A DNA stretch of 64,000 bases from Cervus elaphus (Eukaryota > Chordata > Mammalia > Artiodactyla > Cervidae): positions 41,502,797 through 41,566,796 of the forward strand of contig NC_057816.1 in the NCBI RefSeq assembly GCF_910594005.1, in the 5' to 3' direction. Each line of letters begins with the position of its first letter. Position 1 is the stretch's first letter. The notes under the pieces are model-generated. The model saw only the letters and a list, made by a program, of their open reading frames with translations. It made no database searches and was not told the DNA's origin. The translations under genes and the position numbers were made by a program. Of this stretch, positions 42,770 to 53,406 are shown in pieces.

Positions 42770-43520
42770 TTAAAATTTTTTATAGTTTATAGATTTTTTT
42801 CCTTTACAAATGTTTATTAAACATCAGTAATTTTTACAAAGCAAATATTCATAGCTAGAGGCTGTTACAAAATTTTTGCAAAATATGTACACATGTAAAA
42901 AGCCTTGATGACTAGTAACTCATTTTATCAAATCAAACCATCCTTTCTACTTTCAAACCTCCTGTAGAAATAATTTACTGCCAATCCTGAACTAAAGCAC
43001 AGACAGAAAAAAAAACAAATTTACAACAGGATCAGATGATGTGCTCAGTTCCTGGAAAGTTATAAAAAGATATATGTATAAAAAATCCTAAGCCACAAAT
43101 ACTTTCATATAGAGCTAATATAAATCATGTTTTGTTAGGTATAGTATCTATGAGGTTGATCAAACTTTCATATTCTTTTATATATTCTAAAATAGCTAAG
43201 CCAAAAGAGGCCTTCTCAGAGGATTAAAATGCATGAGTTACTGCATGTGGTTAGCATTCCTGGGTCATCATAACCTACAGAGTGTTCCAAAGTCCCTCTA
43301 GTAGGGGCTGTCCTTCCCTTCACCTGCATTCTGCTTCCTGGGCCCTGGATCCACCGTGGACACACAGTCTGAATCTCTGACGGGTCAAACGTTCATGGCG
43401 CTGCAGGGCTTTGTGTTCATGGGCTTCAGTGACAGGCTCTCTGAATAAGAGACCATAGTAGATATGCCTTACGGACGGATTGTCAGGTAGAACCACCCAG
43501 TTTGAGAAGGCTGAGACCCT
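42770..43520 (-). pseudogene. Possible processed retrocopy with a 3'-UTR-like end
   Basis: Read on the minus strand, a frame from about 43,518 to 43,331 gives residues such as NWVVLPDNPSVRHIYYGLLF and TEAHEHKALQRHERLTRQRF. It is followed by a stop and about 500 bp of AT-rich, UTR-like sequence. AATAAA lies at about 42,811-42,816 (minus strand) and A-rich decayed sequence follows within 20 bp. This architecture suits a retroposed mRNA 3' end. I do not recognise the parent gene, no intact start is present, a stop directly precedes the frame, and no target duplication was found. It might also be a genuine terminal exon or chance. Confidence 0.25.
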
Positions 43521-44817
43521 TCACCTTCAGCCCCAGCCTGCCCCTCCTGTGGCAGCATGCAGTCTTGTTTTCTAGACCTGGGATTGCCATGGAAACAAAT
43601 GATCAACATTCTTTTTTTTTTTTTTTTTTTTCTTTTTTTTTCTTCGTCAGACAGGTAATGTGCCGATGTCGTAACAAGGTTTGTGAGGGAGGCACATGTC
43701 ACGCAGCAGCGTGAACACCCAATCATCATGCTCATGAACTACAAAAGGATCTCAACATTCTTAAGAGGTGATGGATGGCAAGGGATGGTCAGTAGCACTT
43801 CCCCACTTTACTGTAATTGACATCATGTCACAATACCAATATTGTGTGTTTCAGAGTCTTTTCGTTCTTCTCCAGGCGCCTGAGTACTTGAATTTTCAGC
43901 TCTCCAGTACATGAACAATTACATTTTTGGGTAAGTGGCTAACAGTTAGTGAACACTGGCATTGCAGTAGACATGGTGGTAAAACCTGGGAATACAAAGA
44001 TCAATACCATATACAGACTGTGTGAAATTAAAACAAAACTCATAATGTAGAGAGGGAATTAATGCAGAGTTAACTACAATATAAATGTGACATATACAAT
44101 ACTAACGTTGCAAGGAGAGTAATCAAGCACCAAGGGAGCGCCGCGGAGCTCACCACGGGAGAGAGGGAGAGACAGCATGCCACGGGAGCATCAAGGAGAG
44201 TAAGCAAGTCTATCTGGAAGACTTCGCAGCATCCCTGAAGGACGGTTGGGTTTTGGTGAGTTAAGAAGGGAGAAGTGATTATGCAAGGCAGTGTTAGCGA
44301 AGCGTCCGGTAGACTTACAGGGCTGGACTGCAGCAGGCAAGAAGGGGCAAAAGATGAGCAGAACAGGTTGCAGGAGATGGGAAGGAGCCTAGTGCGGGTT
44401 TTTCCGATACACTGTGAGGAGACTCGAGTATTTTGTGAAGGAAGGCGGCAGGAAAGGAATTCCGGCTTCCCTGGTGCTCTTCCATTTGGAAAGCAAGCTG
44501 TACTCGTCCCAGACTGACACCGAACACACAGGCAGTCCTGCACAACAGCACCCTCTGGATTAGTAGCTCCAAAGAAGCGAAGCCATAGAAAGGAGCTGCC
44601 GGCAGCCCTGACATCGCAGGTCTAGAGAGCTGGGGACTCCTGTCGGGCCTTGGAAAGTAATCACTTTGATGTTAATTGATGCCAATTGCAGAGTATTTAC
44701 AGTGATTTGGAAGATCAAAGAAGACATATTGAAAGTAATTTTCGAGATCAGACCACATGACGGTTGTAAGGGAGAAAGAAATCAGTGCCCTTGGATTTAA
44801 TATCAATCACTATTACA
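43521..44817. other. Unassigned sequence with a poly(T) tract
   Basis: 43,612-43,641 is a T-run with one C. 43,940-44,250 contains pieces resembling the old dispersed repeat family (GTAAAACCTGGGAATACAAA, GAAGACTTCGCAGCATCCCT). A 157-codon minus frame (44,543-44,070) and a 99-codon minus frame overlap in different phases with no recognisable domain, so they are treated as chance. Confidence 0.35.
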
Positions 44818-45055
44818 CTTACTGTGGGGCTTCCCTGGTGGCTCAGTCAGTAAAGAATCTGCCTGCAACGCGGGAGACCTGGGTTCGATCCCTGGGTCAG
44901 GAAGGAATGGTCATGCCATCCCTGGGCAGGGCAACCCACTCCAGTATTCTTACCTGGAGAATCCCCATGGACAGAGGAGCCTGGCGGGCTATAGTCCCTG
45001 GGGTCGCAGAGCCGGACACGACTGAGCGACCAAGCACAGCACCCTTACTGTGGGG
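44818..45055 (+). mobile_element. Bov-tA SINE with 12-bp target duplication
   Basis: Sense copy at 44,830-45,043: GGGCTTCCCTGGTGGCTCAG, CTGGGTTCGATCCCTGGGTC and GACACGACTGAGCGACCAAG. CTTACTGTGGGG is repeated at 44,818-44,829 and 45,044-45,055. An unusual ~20-bp duplication of the CCCTGGG region (about 44,890-44,930) lengthens the body. Low divergence. Confidence 0.95.
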
Positions 45056-45343
45056 TCTGATAGTCACTGAGGTCATCTCCTCTCAGGGCCCTCGGTCAGC
45101 AGGCAAACGCAGCTCAGGGGTCATGGAGGGCACAGAGAACCCTGCTTCTGAAGTCAGGGAGTCAAAGAAACCTAGTGACAGAAAGTACCAGAACCCTCCT
45201 GTCATCCTGTTTCTGACAAGCAGAGGACTACAACCACAGGCTGCAAGGGAAAGAAGGCTTAATTTCCTTGCCGGAAAGCCAATGATAGTGGCGGCAGACT
45301 GTAAAGGACAGCTCTATCCTCTCACACCGCATTTTCCAAGTAA

Positions 45344-45896
45344 AAATGCCAGGACTCATCAGTACCATCTTTCCAGAGTCCATACATATGCTTTCATGTA
45401 CGATATATGTCTTTCTCCTGTCTGACTTCACTCTGTGTAACAGGCTCTTAGGTTCATCTACCTCGTGAGAACTGACTCAAATGTGTTCCTTTTTATGGGT
45501 GAGTAGTATTCCATTGTATATACGTACCGAATTTCTTTATCCATTCATCCATCAATGATGAAGCTATCTGCAGGGAAGCAACGGAGAGGCAGACATAGAG
45601 AACAGAATCATGGACACAGTGGGGGGAAGGAGAGGGTAGGACGAACTGAGAGACTGGCATGGAAACATGTACATCATGATATGTAAAGCAGAGAGTCAGT
45701 GGGGATTTGTCGTATGATTCAGGGAGCTCAAACCAGCGTTCTCTGTCAACCTAGAGGGGTGGGATGGAGAGGTGGGACAGGTTCGAGAGGGAGGGGACAT
45801 ACGTCTACCTATGCCTGACTCATGTTGATAGATGGCAGAAACCAACACAATATTGTAAAGTGATCATCCTCCAATTAAAATTAAAAAAGAAAAGGT
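45344..45896 (+). mobile_element. Ruminant L1 3' end with 5' inversion
   Basis: 45,356 to about 45,555 is antisense L1 (on +: TCATCAGTACCATCTTTCCA, CACTCTGTGTAACAGGCTC, AGTAGTATTCCATTGTATAT, TTATCCATTCATCCATC). From about 45,556 to 45,896 it is sense L1 (GATGAAGCTATCTGCAGGGA, GGAAGGAGAGGGTAGGACG, AACCTAGAGGGGTGGGATGG, CACAATATTGTAAAGTGATC) ending in an A-rich tail. The two halves meet at the same L1 position, the inverted one ending where the direct one begins: the outcome of twin priming. A weak AAAATGCCAGG / AAAAGGTCAGG similarity may be the target duplication. Confidence 0.9.
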
Positions 45897-46175
45897 CAGG
45901 GCATGTACTCTGACAAAGAAGGCATTCCAACTTGTGATTAATTTTCATGGGAAAACAAAGGGAGAAAATATTTGCAGTGTGAACAGTCCTAAAAAATCCA
46001 CATTGAAAAGGAATGCATTGTCTTAGGAGGACAGGGATCTGGCCACTGCAGCTGTTTCAAGTTGCAGCCCCACTGTTTGAAGGGATAGGAGTGCCAGCCA
46101 CAGCAGGACAAAGGTGAGAGGGTGATACTGCCGAAAGAATGCATTTACTACGTACTTATTACTGAATAAATAGCT
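45897..46175. other. Unassigned sequence
   Basis: No recognised repeat or gene. Confidence 0.35.
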
Positions 46176-46659
46176 ACAGACTGTGGGCCGTCTAGTCAAG
46201 GCTATGATTTTTCCAGTGGTCATGTATGGATGTGAGAGTTGGACTATAAAGAAAGCTGAGTGCCAAAGAATTGATGCCTTTGAACTGTGGTGTTGGAGAA
46301 GATTCTTGAGAGTCCCTTGGACTACAAGGAGATCAAACCAGTCCGTCCTAAAGGAAATCAGTCCTGAATATTCATTGGAAGGACTGATGCTGAAGCTGAA
46401 ACTCCAATACTTTGGCCACCTAATGCGAAGAGCTGACTCATTGAAAAAGACCCGATACTGGGAAAGATTGAAGGCACGAGGAGAAGGGGATGACAGAGGA
46501 TGAGACAGTTGGATGGCATCACCGACTCAAGGGACATGAGTTTGGGTAAACTCCAGGAGTTGGTGTGGACAGGGAGGCCTGGTGTGCTACAGTCCATGGG
46601 GGTCGCAAACAGTCTGACACAACTGAGCGACTGAACTGAACTGAACTGACAGACTGTGG
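46176..46659 (+). mobile_element. BovB LINE 3' segment with 11-bp target duplication
   Basis: 46,187-46,648 runs from CCGTCTAGTCAAGGCTATGA through GGTGTTGGAGAAGATTCTTG and CACCTAATGCGAAGAGCTGA to the ACTGAACTGAACTGAACTG tail. ACAGACTGTGG lies at 46,176-46,186 and 46,649-46,659. Clean evidence of 5'-truncated target-primed insertion. Confidence 0.96.
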
Positions 46660-47153
46660 AAGGCAATAGGTGATGGGAGGAGCAGATAAATAATCCTGTC
46701 CTCAGGCTGTGGAAAGAACTGCAGGCCTGCTCTCAGGCCTTCCTACTCAAAATGTGGGCCCTAAACACCAGCAATGGCCTGTTCCAGGAATTTGTTAGAA
46801 ATTCAGAAGTTCCAGCCCCACACAGACCTATTAAGTTATCCTCTACGTTTTAACCAGCCTCTCCGGTGATCGTATGTCCAGTCACAGTCATTAGAAAGGA
46901 GAGATGCATGGGACACAGAGTCATCCGAAGCTAATCAGTCACTGTCTGCAGGCTGCGAGGACAGGCAGTCACAAACCACAGGTTTCATGAGGAATGAACA
47001 CACACCATAGGGACGGACAGAAACACTCACAGGCTAGAAGAGATGATACAGTTAGAGATGACGTGAGAGACAAAGCAGGCCTAGGAACAGAATAAACGAG
47101 AACTGGCTAATGTAAGGGTATATATAAATCTTAAAAAAAAAAAAAATTGAATT
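46660..47153. other. Unassigned sequence
   Basis: 46,740-46,880 (AAATGTGGGCCCTAAACACC, AAATTCAGAAGTTCCAGCCC) resembles a short old repeat but is not assignable. Ends in an A13 run (47,131-47,145). Confidence 0.35.
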
Positions 47154-47561
47154 AAACATTTCCCCTGGACTTCCCTAGTCCACTCAAGACTCCAGGCTTC
47201 CGCAGTAGGGGGTGCAGTTTCCACCTCTGGTCAGGGAATTAAGATCCTGCTTCCCATGTTGCGGGCTTCCCCAGTGTCTCAGATGGCAAAGAATCTGCCT
47301 ACCAATGCAGGAGACCCAGGTTCGATCCCGGCGTTGGGAAGATACCATGGTGAAGGGAATGGCAACCCACTCCAGGATTTTTGCCTGGAGAATCCCATGG
47401 ACAGAGAAGCCTGGCGGGCTACAGTTCATGGGGGTGCAAACAGTCGGACACAACTGAGTGACTAACACTTTCACATGCCATGCGGTACAGCCAAAAAACA
47501 TTGAAATCAATAAATGACTTTATAAAAAAAAGAAAACAAAAACACAAAACATTTCCCCTGG
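47154..47561 (+). mobile_element. CHR-type SINE split by Bov-tA, with 15-bp target duplication
   Basis: CHR left part 47,169-47,262 (ACTTCCCTAGTCCACTCAAG, CTCTGGTCAGGGAATTAAG) and right part from about 47,475 (ATGCCATGCGGTACAGCC, then CAATAAATGACTTTATAAAA). Between them is a sense Bov-tA (about 47,263-47,474; GGCTTCCCCAGTGTCTCAGA to CACAACTGAGTGACTAAC). The CHR as a whole is bounded by perfect AAACATTTCCCCTGG at 47,154-47,168 and 47,547-47,561. So CHR came first and Bov-tA later. Confidence 0.95.
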
Positions 47562-48202
47562 TGCCAAAATTGAAAAAGAATTCCTCCTCCCTTTTCTTTT
47601 AGCATTCTTTTTAGAAAACTTGACATTGGAAATGCTTTCTCTATTTCCGATGCATTATACATGCTAACCTTTTTAAAAGCTAAGTAAGCCTGTGGTCAGT
47701 TTTGTCTCCCAAGAATGTGTTCCTTCAGTGCCTCCTGGCAGTCTTTGCAAAGTAAGCATGGTGGGGGGGGGGGGGGGGATGTACCCTTTACCCCTGTCTG
47801 TGTGGGAGTTTAGCTTAGACACCCAGCTCCAAGTTGTAACTAGCTGTTTTGTCATAAAGTTTTATTTTTCCTTTGGATAAAGATAATTTATATGTATGTA
47901 ATGGGTTGTATGTGCCTTGCTATATACAAAGATGGGGTTTATTTCTGTCTTTGCAACTGTTTCATTCTTTTCTACGCTTTTGCAGAGGATTCTTTTGGGC
48001 TGGCAGGAGGTTTTATTTTTAAATTATTTCTCCATCACCAATCACAAAAGGCATGAGGATTGGGAGTGTCTTCGCCACCAACTGTGACAGGTAAAATGAC
48101 TCCCATCACAACCGCAGGGAAAGGCAACAGAATCAAGGGTGGATTATTTGATTTGTATTTGACAGCTTAGAATATATAGTTGCAGGTGCTTATTATAGGA
48201 GT
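47562..48202. other. Unassigned sequence with a G16 homopolymer
   Basis: 47,763-47,778 is sixteen consecutive G after GTAAGCATGGT. The rest is AT-rich and unassigned. Confidence 0.6.
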
Positions 48203-48396
48203 TCCTGCTCAGTCGCTCAGTCATGTCCAACTCTTTACGACCCCATGGACTGTAGCCCGCCAGGCTCCTCACGTCCATGGACTTTTCAGTTGCTATTTTC
48301 CTCCTCCAGGGGATTTTCTCAACCCAGGGATTGGACCTCATCTCTTAAGTCTCCTGCATTGACAGGCATATTCTTCACCACTAGTGCCACCTGGGG
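48203..48396 (-). mobile_element. Bov-tA SINE, antisense
   Basis: TGCTCAGTCGCTCAGTCATG, GACTGTAGCCCGCCAGGCTC, GGATTGGACCTCATCTCTTA and CTAGTGCCACCTGGGG on +. Full-length with a small insertion (CACG) after GGCTCCT. Confidence 0.93.
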
Positions 48397-48719
48397 TATT
48401 CATTACATATCTTAAAATGGAATTAGGACCGTGTGACAATGGAAAAACAGGAACTGTTTTTAAAGCTGAAGTGCAAAATCCTGAAAGCATAAATTTCTTA
48501 AAACCCTTTTCCTTAAACTAGCAGAGAAAAAGCGGTCTAGTTCTAAACATCACAAATGATGATAGTGTGAGAGGAAAACCTGAGCAGTCTGCCTGTCCCA
48601 CCAGAGACCCTGCCCACGAAGGCCTGGAATCACTGACTTTCCCGGGGGGCACTGGAGCCCAGGAGGGTGTAACTGGTCCCACAGCAGGTCCATCTACTTT
48701 AAAAGATCCCCACAAGTCC

Positions 48720-49290
48720 ACTTACTTCATTCATTCCTATCCCCAACATTTATTGAACATCCGAGGGGAAAAGTTTCATCCCCAAGTGCTAGATATATAA
48801 TCTGATTAAAGCTCAGGTCTTACTCTCAAGGAGCTTATGGTTTGTCGAGGAAGAAAAGACCCATAAAGGAAAAGGATTATAGCAGAGGGTGATAAAGGCT
48901 GCGACTGGAATCTGCACAAGAAGTGAAAATTCTGAGGATAACAGAGCCTGGGGGAGGTCTGGGAAGTCTCTGGGAAGCTGGGAGTCCAGCCTCTGTAACT
49001 GTGGCTCTCACATTTCTTCCCTTTGGTCTGGCAAATTCCTAAAACCTAGATCCTGCAGGTCTCTGCTTATGTGGCCTCCACTAGGGAGCCTTCAGGGGCC
49101 CTGCGAGGCCAGGATCGTGACCCATTACAGCATTAGTCTTCACTGTTAGCGCTCATTCACTGGTCTCCGCACACCGCGGGCCCCTCTAGGGCAAGGGCTG
49201 TGCCGTATTCACCTCTGCATCTCCGCGTCTAGCATGGTGCCTGGTGCAAAGGTTGCACCTGTGAAATGAATGAATGTGAGGTGAAGGGCA
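48720..49290 (+). repeat. Ancient dispersed repeats including a LINE2 3' end
   Basis: 48,720-48,900: CCCAACATTTATTGAACATC, TCTTACTCTCAAGGAGCTTA and GAAAAGGATTATAGCAGAG, an old dispersed repeat. 49,010-49,285: CACCGCGGGCCCCTCTAGGG, AAGGGCTGTGCCGTATTCAC, CTAGCATGGTGCCTGGTGC and GAAATGAATGAATGTGAGG, the classical LINE2 3' end pattern in sense. The 48,397-48,719 stretch before it is unassigned. Confidence 0.65.
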
Positions 49291-49359
49291 GTCATCAAGG
49301 TGGGAGAGAGAGGGAGTGGGAGGCGGGGAGAGGCATTACTGACAGTCCCAGGAGAGAGA

Positions 49360-49484
49360 CTGGAGAAGGAAACGGCAACACACTCCAGTACTCTTGCCTG
49401 GAGAATCCCATGGGCAGAGGAGCTGGCAGGAAACAGTCCATGGGGTCGCAAAGAGTCGGACACAACTGAGCGACTGAGCACCAG
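49360..49484 (+). mobile_element. Bov-A SINE monomer, sense, 5' truncated
   Basis: GAGAAGGAAACGGCAACACA, CTCCAGTACTCTTGCCTGG and GAGTCGGACACAACTGAGCG. Only the Bov-A body is present; the tRNA-derived head is absent. Confidence 0.92.
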
Positions 49485-50689
49485 TATGGAGAAGAGCATG
49501 AACATATGAAGGCGGAAAAGAGTTAAGTATTGTGATTAAAAAATGACAAATATTTTGAAGTTGCTGGATCATACATTGAGAAGGAGATAATGGCAGGAAA
49601 TAAAAGTGCAAAGCTAAGCAGAGACCCTGCTTCAGTCTCAAGGTAAATGGAGTCGAGTGCGCTTTTCCATTGATCTCTGTTTCCCTTTGGCAGGGTCTCA
49701 AGGACTGCTCACTGAAATCAACGTTTGTCTAATATGAACATGGTACAGACAATTCTCCCTACCACGGGATCCACAGAGATGCAGTATTTATAGCAGTGGA
49801 ATTCCAGAACAAATACAGCCCTAACTACAGCCCACTGTGAACCTCCTCTGGCAGACCCTCCTCCAGCAAAAGAGCTGGCCACCTGAGAGGGAATCCTCAC
49901 ACAAACCGGATCCAGGAATTGGGAACGACATGCAGGCACAAACATCTAATTAGTACCTGACGTGTGCCAAGTTGAAGAATGTCTAAGAAGCCCCTGCATG
50001 GCCACTAGGAGTTTTCAGCACAAGCTTGTCAATGGGTGAGGTCCACGGTGGTGGAGGGTAGGAGGCCAGCTGTGGGTTAGTATCTTTGTATCCCAGTCTG
50101 ACTCTGTTTCGGGGCTCAGTACCATATAATCCTCACTGAGATGAGCACTGACCTCAGAGATGGTCTGGAGAGGAATGATGGAAATCAGTCAGCTCGCTGC
50201 ACTGGGATGAGGTTTGGCTGAAAGGTCAGAGGACCTGAGGTCTGTCCCGTGCTGTGTCTCAAACATTTCGTGTGTTCACTAGCAAGTTTACTCCGGCTTT
50301 TGAGAATGCAGTGAAAGCTGGGATGCAGAACTCTAGAATAATAAACAATTATAGCACTTTATTACTTATAAAAATCTGTGCTGAAACTTATCAAGTAGTC
50401 ACTACAAGCCCATTTAAATACAAAGGCAGGAGGGAATACAGAAAACTTTCTGTTCCTACTCTCAAGGTTTTTTTTTTTTTTACTTTGACAGGCAAAGACA
50501 AAATTGACATACACATAATGGAGAACAATTAAGCACTGATTCTTAAAGCAATCTGAGTTCAGACGAGAGGAATCATTGAAAGAAGGAATTTTTGAGGTAG
50601 GCTTCAAACTGAATGGACAGAATGAATTTATCCTCTCTTATCCTCTCCTTTCGTACCCTTTCCTATTCCTACATTAAAAAAAAGACAAC
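49485..50689. other. Unassigned sequence
   Basis: About 1.2 kb with no recognised repeat. A T12 run lies at 50,469-50,480. A 92-codon frame (50,254-50,532 +) and a 121-codon minus frame lack recognisable features. Confidence 0.35.
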
Positions 50690-51425
50690 TTTCTACACTT
50701 ATTCATCATAAAAGCTCTCAGTAAGCTAAGACTAGAAGGGAACTACCTTAATTTGCCAAAATTCACTTATGAAAAACTGACAGCCAATATTATATCTACT
50801 GGTTAAATTCAAGGTTGTCTGCTTTTATATTTTAATTAATACTCCGCTAGAAGTTCTAACAAGGCAATGAGGCAATGGAAAGCTAATAAAAATAATTAAC
50901 AGAACTATAATAATACGTGAATTCATCAAGGTTACAGGATACAAGGTCAAGATACAGAAATTAATTGTAGTTTTATATATTAGCAGCAAACTTTTGAAAA
51001 ATGAAAAAATATTCATAGTAACTTCAGCGGAGGAATATAAAATATTTAGGCATAATTTTAACAAATGTATTCAATATCTATACACTAAAAATTACTAAAA
51101 ATTGCTAAGAAAAACAAAGACTTAAATAAAAGCAATACATACCATATTCAAGGTTTGAATGACTCAATAGACAATTTTTAAAAATTTATTTAGAGTTCCA
51201 AAATAGGAAATACTAATCTAGAGTTGAAAGAATTCAGAACACTTTGGAAGGGTAAGACTGAGAAAAGACACAAGGACATTTTCTAAAGCTGAGGAACTAG
51301 TTCATGTATTAATAAGAATGTGAATCATATAGAGGTACACACTTGTCAAAACTCGAGAAATTTTATATCCAAGATTTTCATGTGCACTGAATGTAAATTT
51401 TATCTGAGTAAACATGCAGTCATAC
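50690..51425 (+). mobile_element. Old L1 ORF2 fragment and 3' end
   Basis: GTAAGCTAAGACTAGAAGGG, ACTTATGAAAAACTGACAGC, GAATTCATCAAGGTTACAGG, AATTGTAGTTTTATATATTA and AATATTTAGGCATAATTTT follow L1 ORF2 RT in sense. 51,325-51,420 (TACACACTTGTCAAAACTCG, TGTAAATTTTATCTGAG) is an L1 3' UTR end. A deletion separates the two. Many stops. Confidence 0.8.
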
Positions 51426-51706
51426 TGACCTCTAGCAAGTTTGCTTTCCACTGTGGTATGGGATAGCAATTCTAAAACTACTCTTTGCGTATTATAAGCT
51501 TGAACAAGTGAGTAAACGTAAGGAGAAAATGGAAATCAGGTTTCTCACTATTATGGGTATTCTTATTACTAGGCATTTGTGTGTATTTATACATATTTAT
51601 ATATTATATATAACATGTACATATACATATAATCCCTGGATATGTCCACTGAGATAAAGCCGTAACACATCAGTGATCTTGAACCCAGATCTTGATTTAT
51701 AACCAT
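51426..51706. other. Unassigned AT-rich sequence
   Basis: TA-rich around 51,585-51,632. No feature recognised. Confidence 0.35.
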
Positions 51707-52055
51707 CGTTTTCTAGGACTTCCCTGGTGGTGCAGTGGGTAAGATTCTGCCGGCAAATGGAGGGGACACAGGTTCAGTCCCGTCCGGGAAGATTCCCCAT
51801 GCTGTGGAGCAACCAAGCCCGTGTAGCACAACTACGGCGCGCACGCTCGCAAGTCCTCGAGTCACAGCTACCGAGCCTGCGAGCTGCGCCGACTGAAGCC
51901 TGAGGGCCTAGCGGCCCGGCTCTGCAGCCGGAGGAGCCACTGCAGTGAGATGCTCACGCGCCGCAATGACGAGGATGCCCCGCTGCCGCAACTAGAGAAA
52001 GCCCGCCCACCGCAACGGAAACCCAGTGGAGCCAAAAATAAAAATACGTTTTCTA
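51707..52055 (+). mobile_element. CHR-type SINE (long form) with 9-bp target duplication
   Basis: Sense copy at 51,716-52,046: GGACTTCCCTGGTGGTGCAG, CACAGGTTCAGTCCCGTCC, a CpG-rich body (GGCGCGCACGCTCGCAAG, CGAGCTGCGCCGACTGAAG) and the tail GGAGCCAAAAATAAAAATA. CGTTTTCTA lies at 51,707-51,715 and 52,047-52,055. The many CpGs kept in the body suggest limited age or unmethylated status. Confidence 0.93.
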
Positions 52056-52254
52056 TTAAATGGAGCCAAGGCGTCTTAAAGAAGTAAATGACTCTAGGAC
52101 TGAGGGAGGGGAATTATGAGTTGATCCTAGAATATCTTATTTTGCCAGAAAGTAAGGAATTATTCAAGGACATTTTGCGGGTTTTATAAAGGGACACCAG
52201 AGAGGGATTGAAGCAGCTCTCACCGAACAGATATGGGACAGTTTAGCCATCAAA

Positions 52255-53095
52255 ATAAATAAATAATGTATTTTTGCATAAGACAGGATAAACCCAAATT
52301 GAGAGACATTCTACCAAATAACTGTTCTGCTTTCTTGAGAACTTTCAAGATCAAAAAAGATGAAAAAGAATGAAGAAATGATCTTAGATGAAAGTAAACT
52401 ATTAAAGGGATGTGACAAATAAATGAAATTGTATGATCATGGGTTGGCTCCTTAACTGGGGGAAAACAGTTATAGGATATATTGGAGCAGCTGATAAAAT
52501 TGAAAAATGGATTGTGGATTATAAAACAGATTCTGGGAGTATTAATTATATTTCTCAACTTTGGATAACTGTATTTGATTATATAAGAAAGCACCTTTGT
52601 TCTCAGGAAATACAGTGATCTTGTTCTTTGAAAATAGACATATTTAGGGGTAAATGAGAAAAATGTCCCCAAGTTTTCTCAAATGGTTCATAAATGATAC
52701 AACAAATGAGCAAAATGCAAACAAATGGTAAATCTGGGTAAAGTGCATATAGGATTTCTTTGTACTATTCTTGCAATTTTTTGTAAGTTGAAATTACATA
52801 AAAATTAAAATTACCCAAACGCTGGAGGATGACTAAAAGAAGTCAAGATGCTGGTTATATCTTGAGGGAAAGGGAAGATGGGGAGATCCTACTGGGGAAG
52901 AGCATGTTAGAGCATATGGAGATATATCATGTGCTTGGAATTTTCTGTTTCCTAGTCTGAATAATAGATATATGGTTATTTTTCTGATTATTATTGAAAC
53001 TCTGAATATATATTTTATGCCTGTTTCTGTAGGTATGATTCAATTAATAATAGAAAACGAGAATCTGAAAGGATAAATAAATAACCATCCAAAAT
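52255..53095 (+). mobile_element. Old L1-type 3' ends, two in succession
   Basis: 52,255-52,815: AATTGAGAGACATTCTACCA, GTATGATCATGGGTTGGCTC, TCTCAGGAAATACAGTGATC, TCAAATGGTTCATAAATGAT and TTGTACTATTCTTGCAATTT, an old L1-type 3' UTR. 52,820-53,090: GGATGACTAAAAGAAGTC and GATATATGGTTATTTTTCTG, weaker, a second such end. Subfamilies uncertain. The 52,056-52,254 stretch before it is unassigned. Confidence 0.62.
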
Positions 53096-53114
53096 GGTAC
53101 TATTTATTTACACT

Positions 53115-53406
53115 GCTGTCAGGGTTCAGAGGGTTCAATGGCACCCCACTCCAGTACTCTTGCCTGGAGAATCCCATGGACGGAGGAGCCTGGTGGGTTG
53201 CAGTCCATGGGGTCGCTGAGAGTCGGACACGACTGAGCAACTTCACTTTCACTTTCACGCACTGGAGAAGGAAATGGCAACCCACTCCAGCGTTCTTGCC
53301 TGGAGAATCCCAGGGCCGGGGAAGCCTGGTGGACTACTGTCTATGGGGTCACAGAGTCGGACATGACTGAAGCAACTTAGCAGCAGCAGCAGCAGCTGTC
53401 AGGGTT
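53115..53406 (+). mobile_element. Bov-A2 SINE, near-full dimer, 12-bp target duplication
   Basis: 53,127-53,394: CAATGGCACCCCACTCCAG, CTTCACTTTCACTTTCACGC, GGAAATGGCAACCCACTCC and ACTTAGCAGCAGCAGCAGC. GCTGTCAGGGTT lies at 53,115-53,126 and 53,395-53,406, both perfect. Low divergence, thus young. Confidence 0.97.

Noticed and set aside
44070..44543. 157-codon minus-strand frame
   Set aside because: Overlaps another minus frame in a different phase; no domain. Parts fall in old repeat-like sequence.
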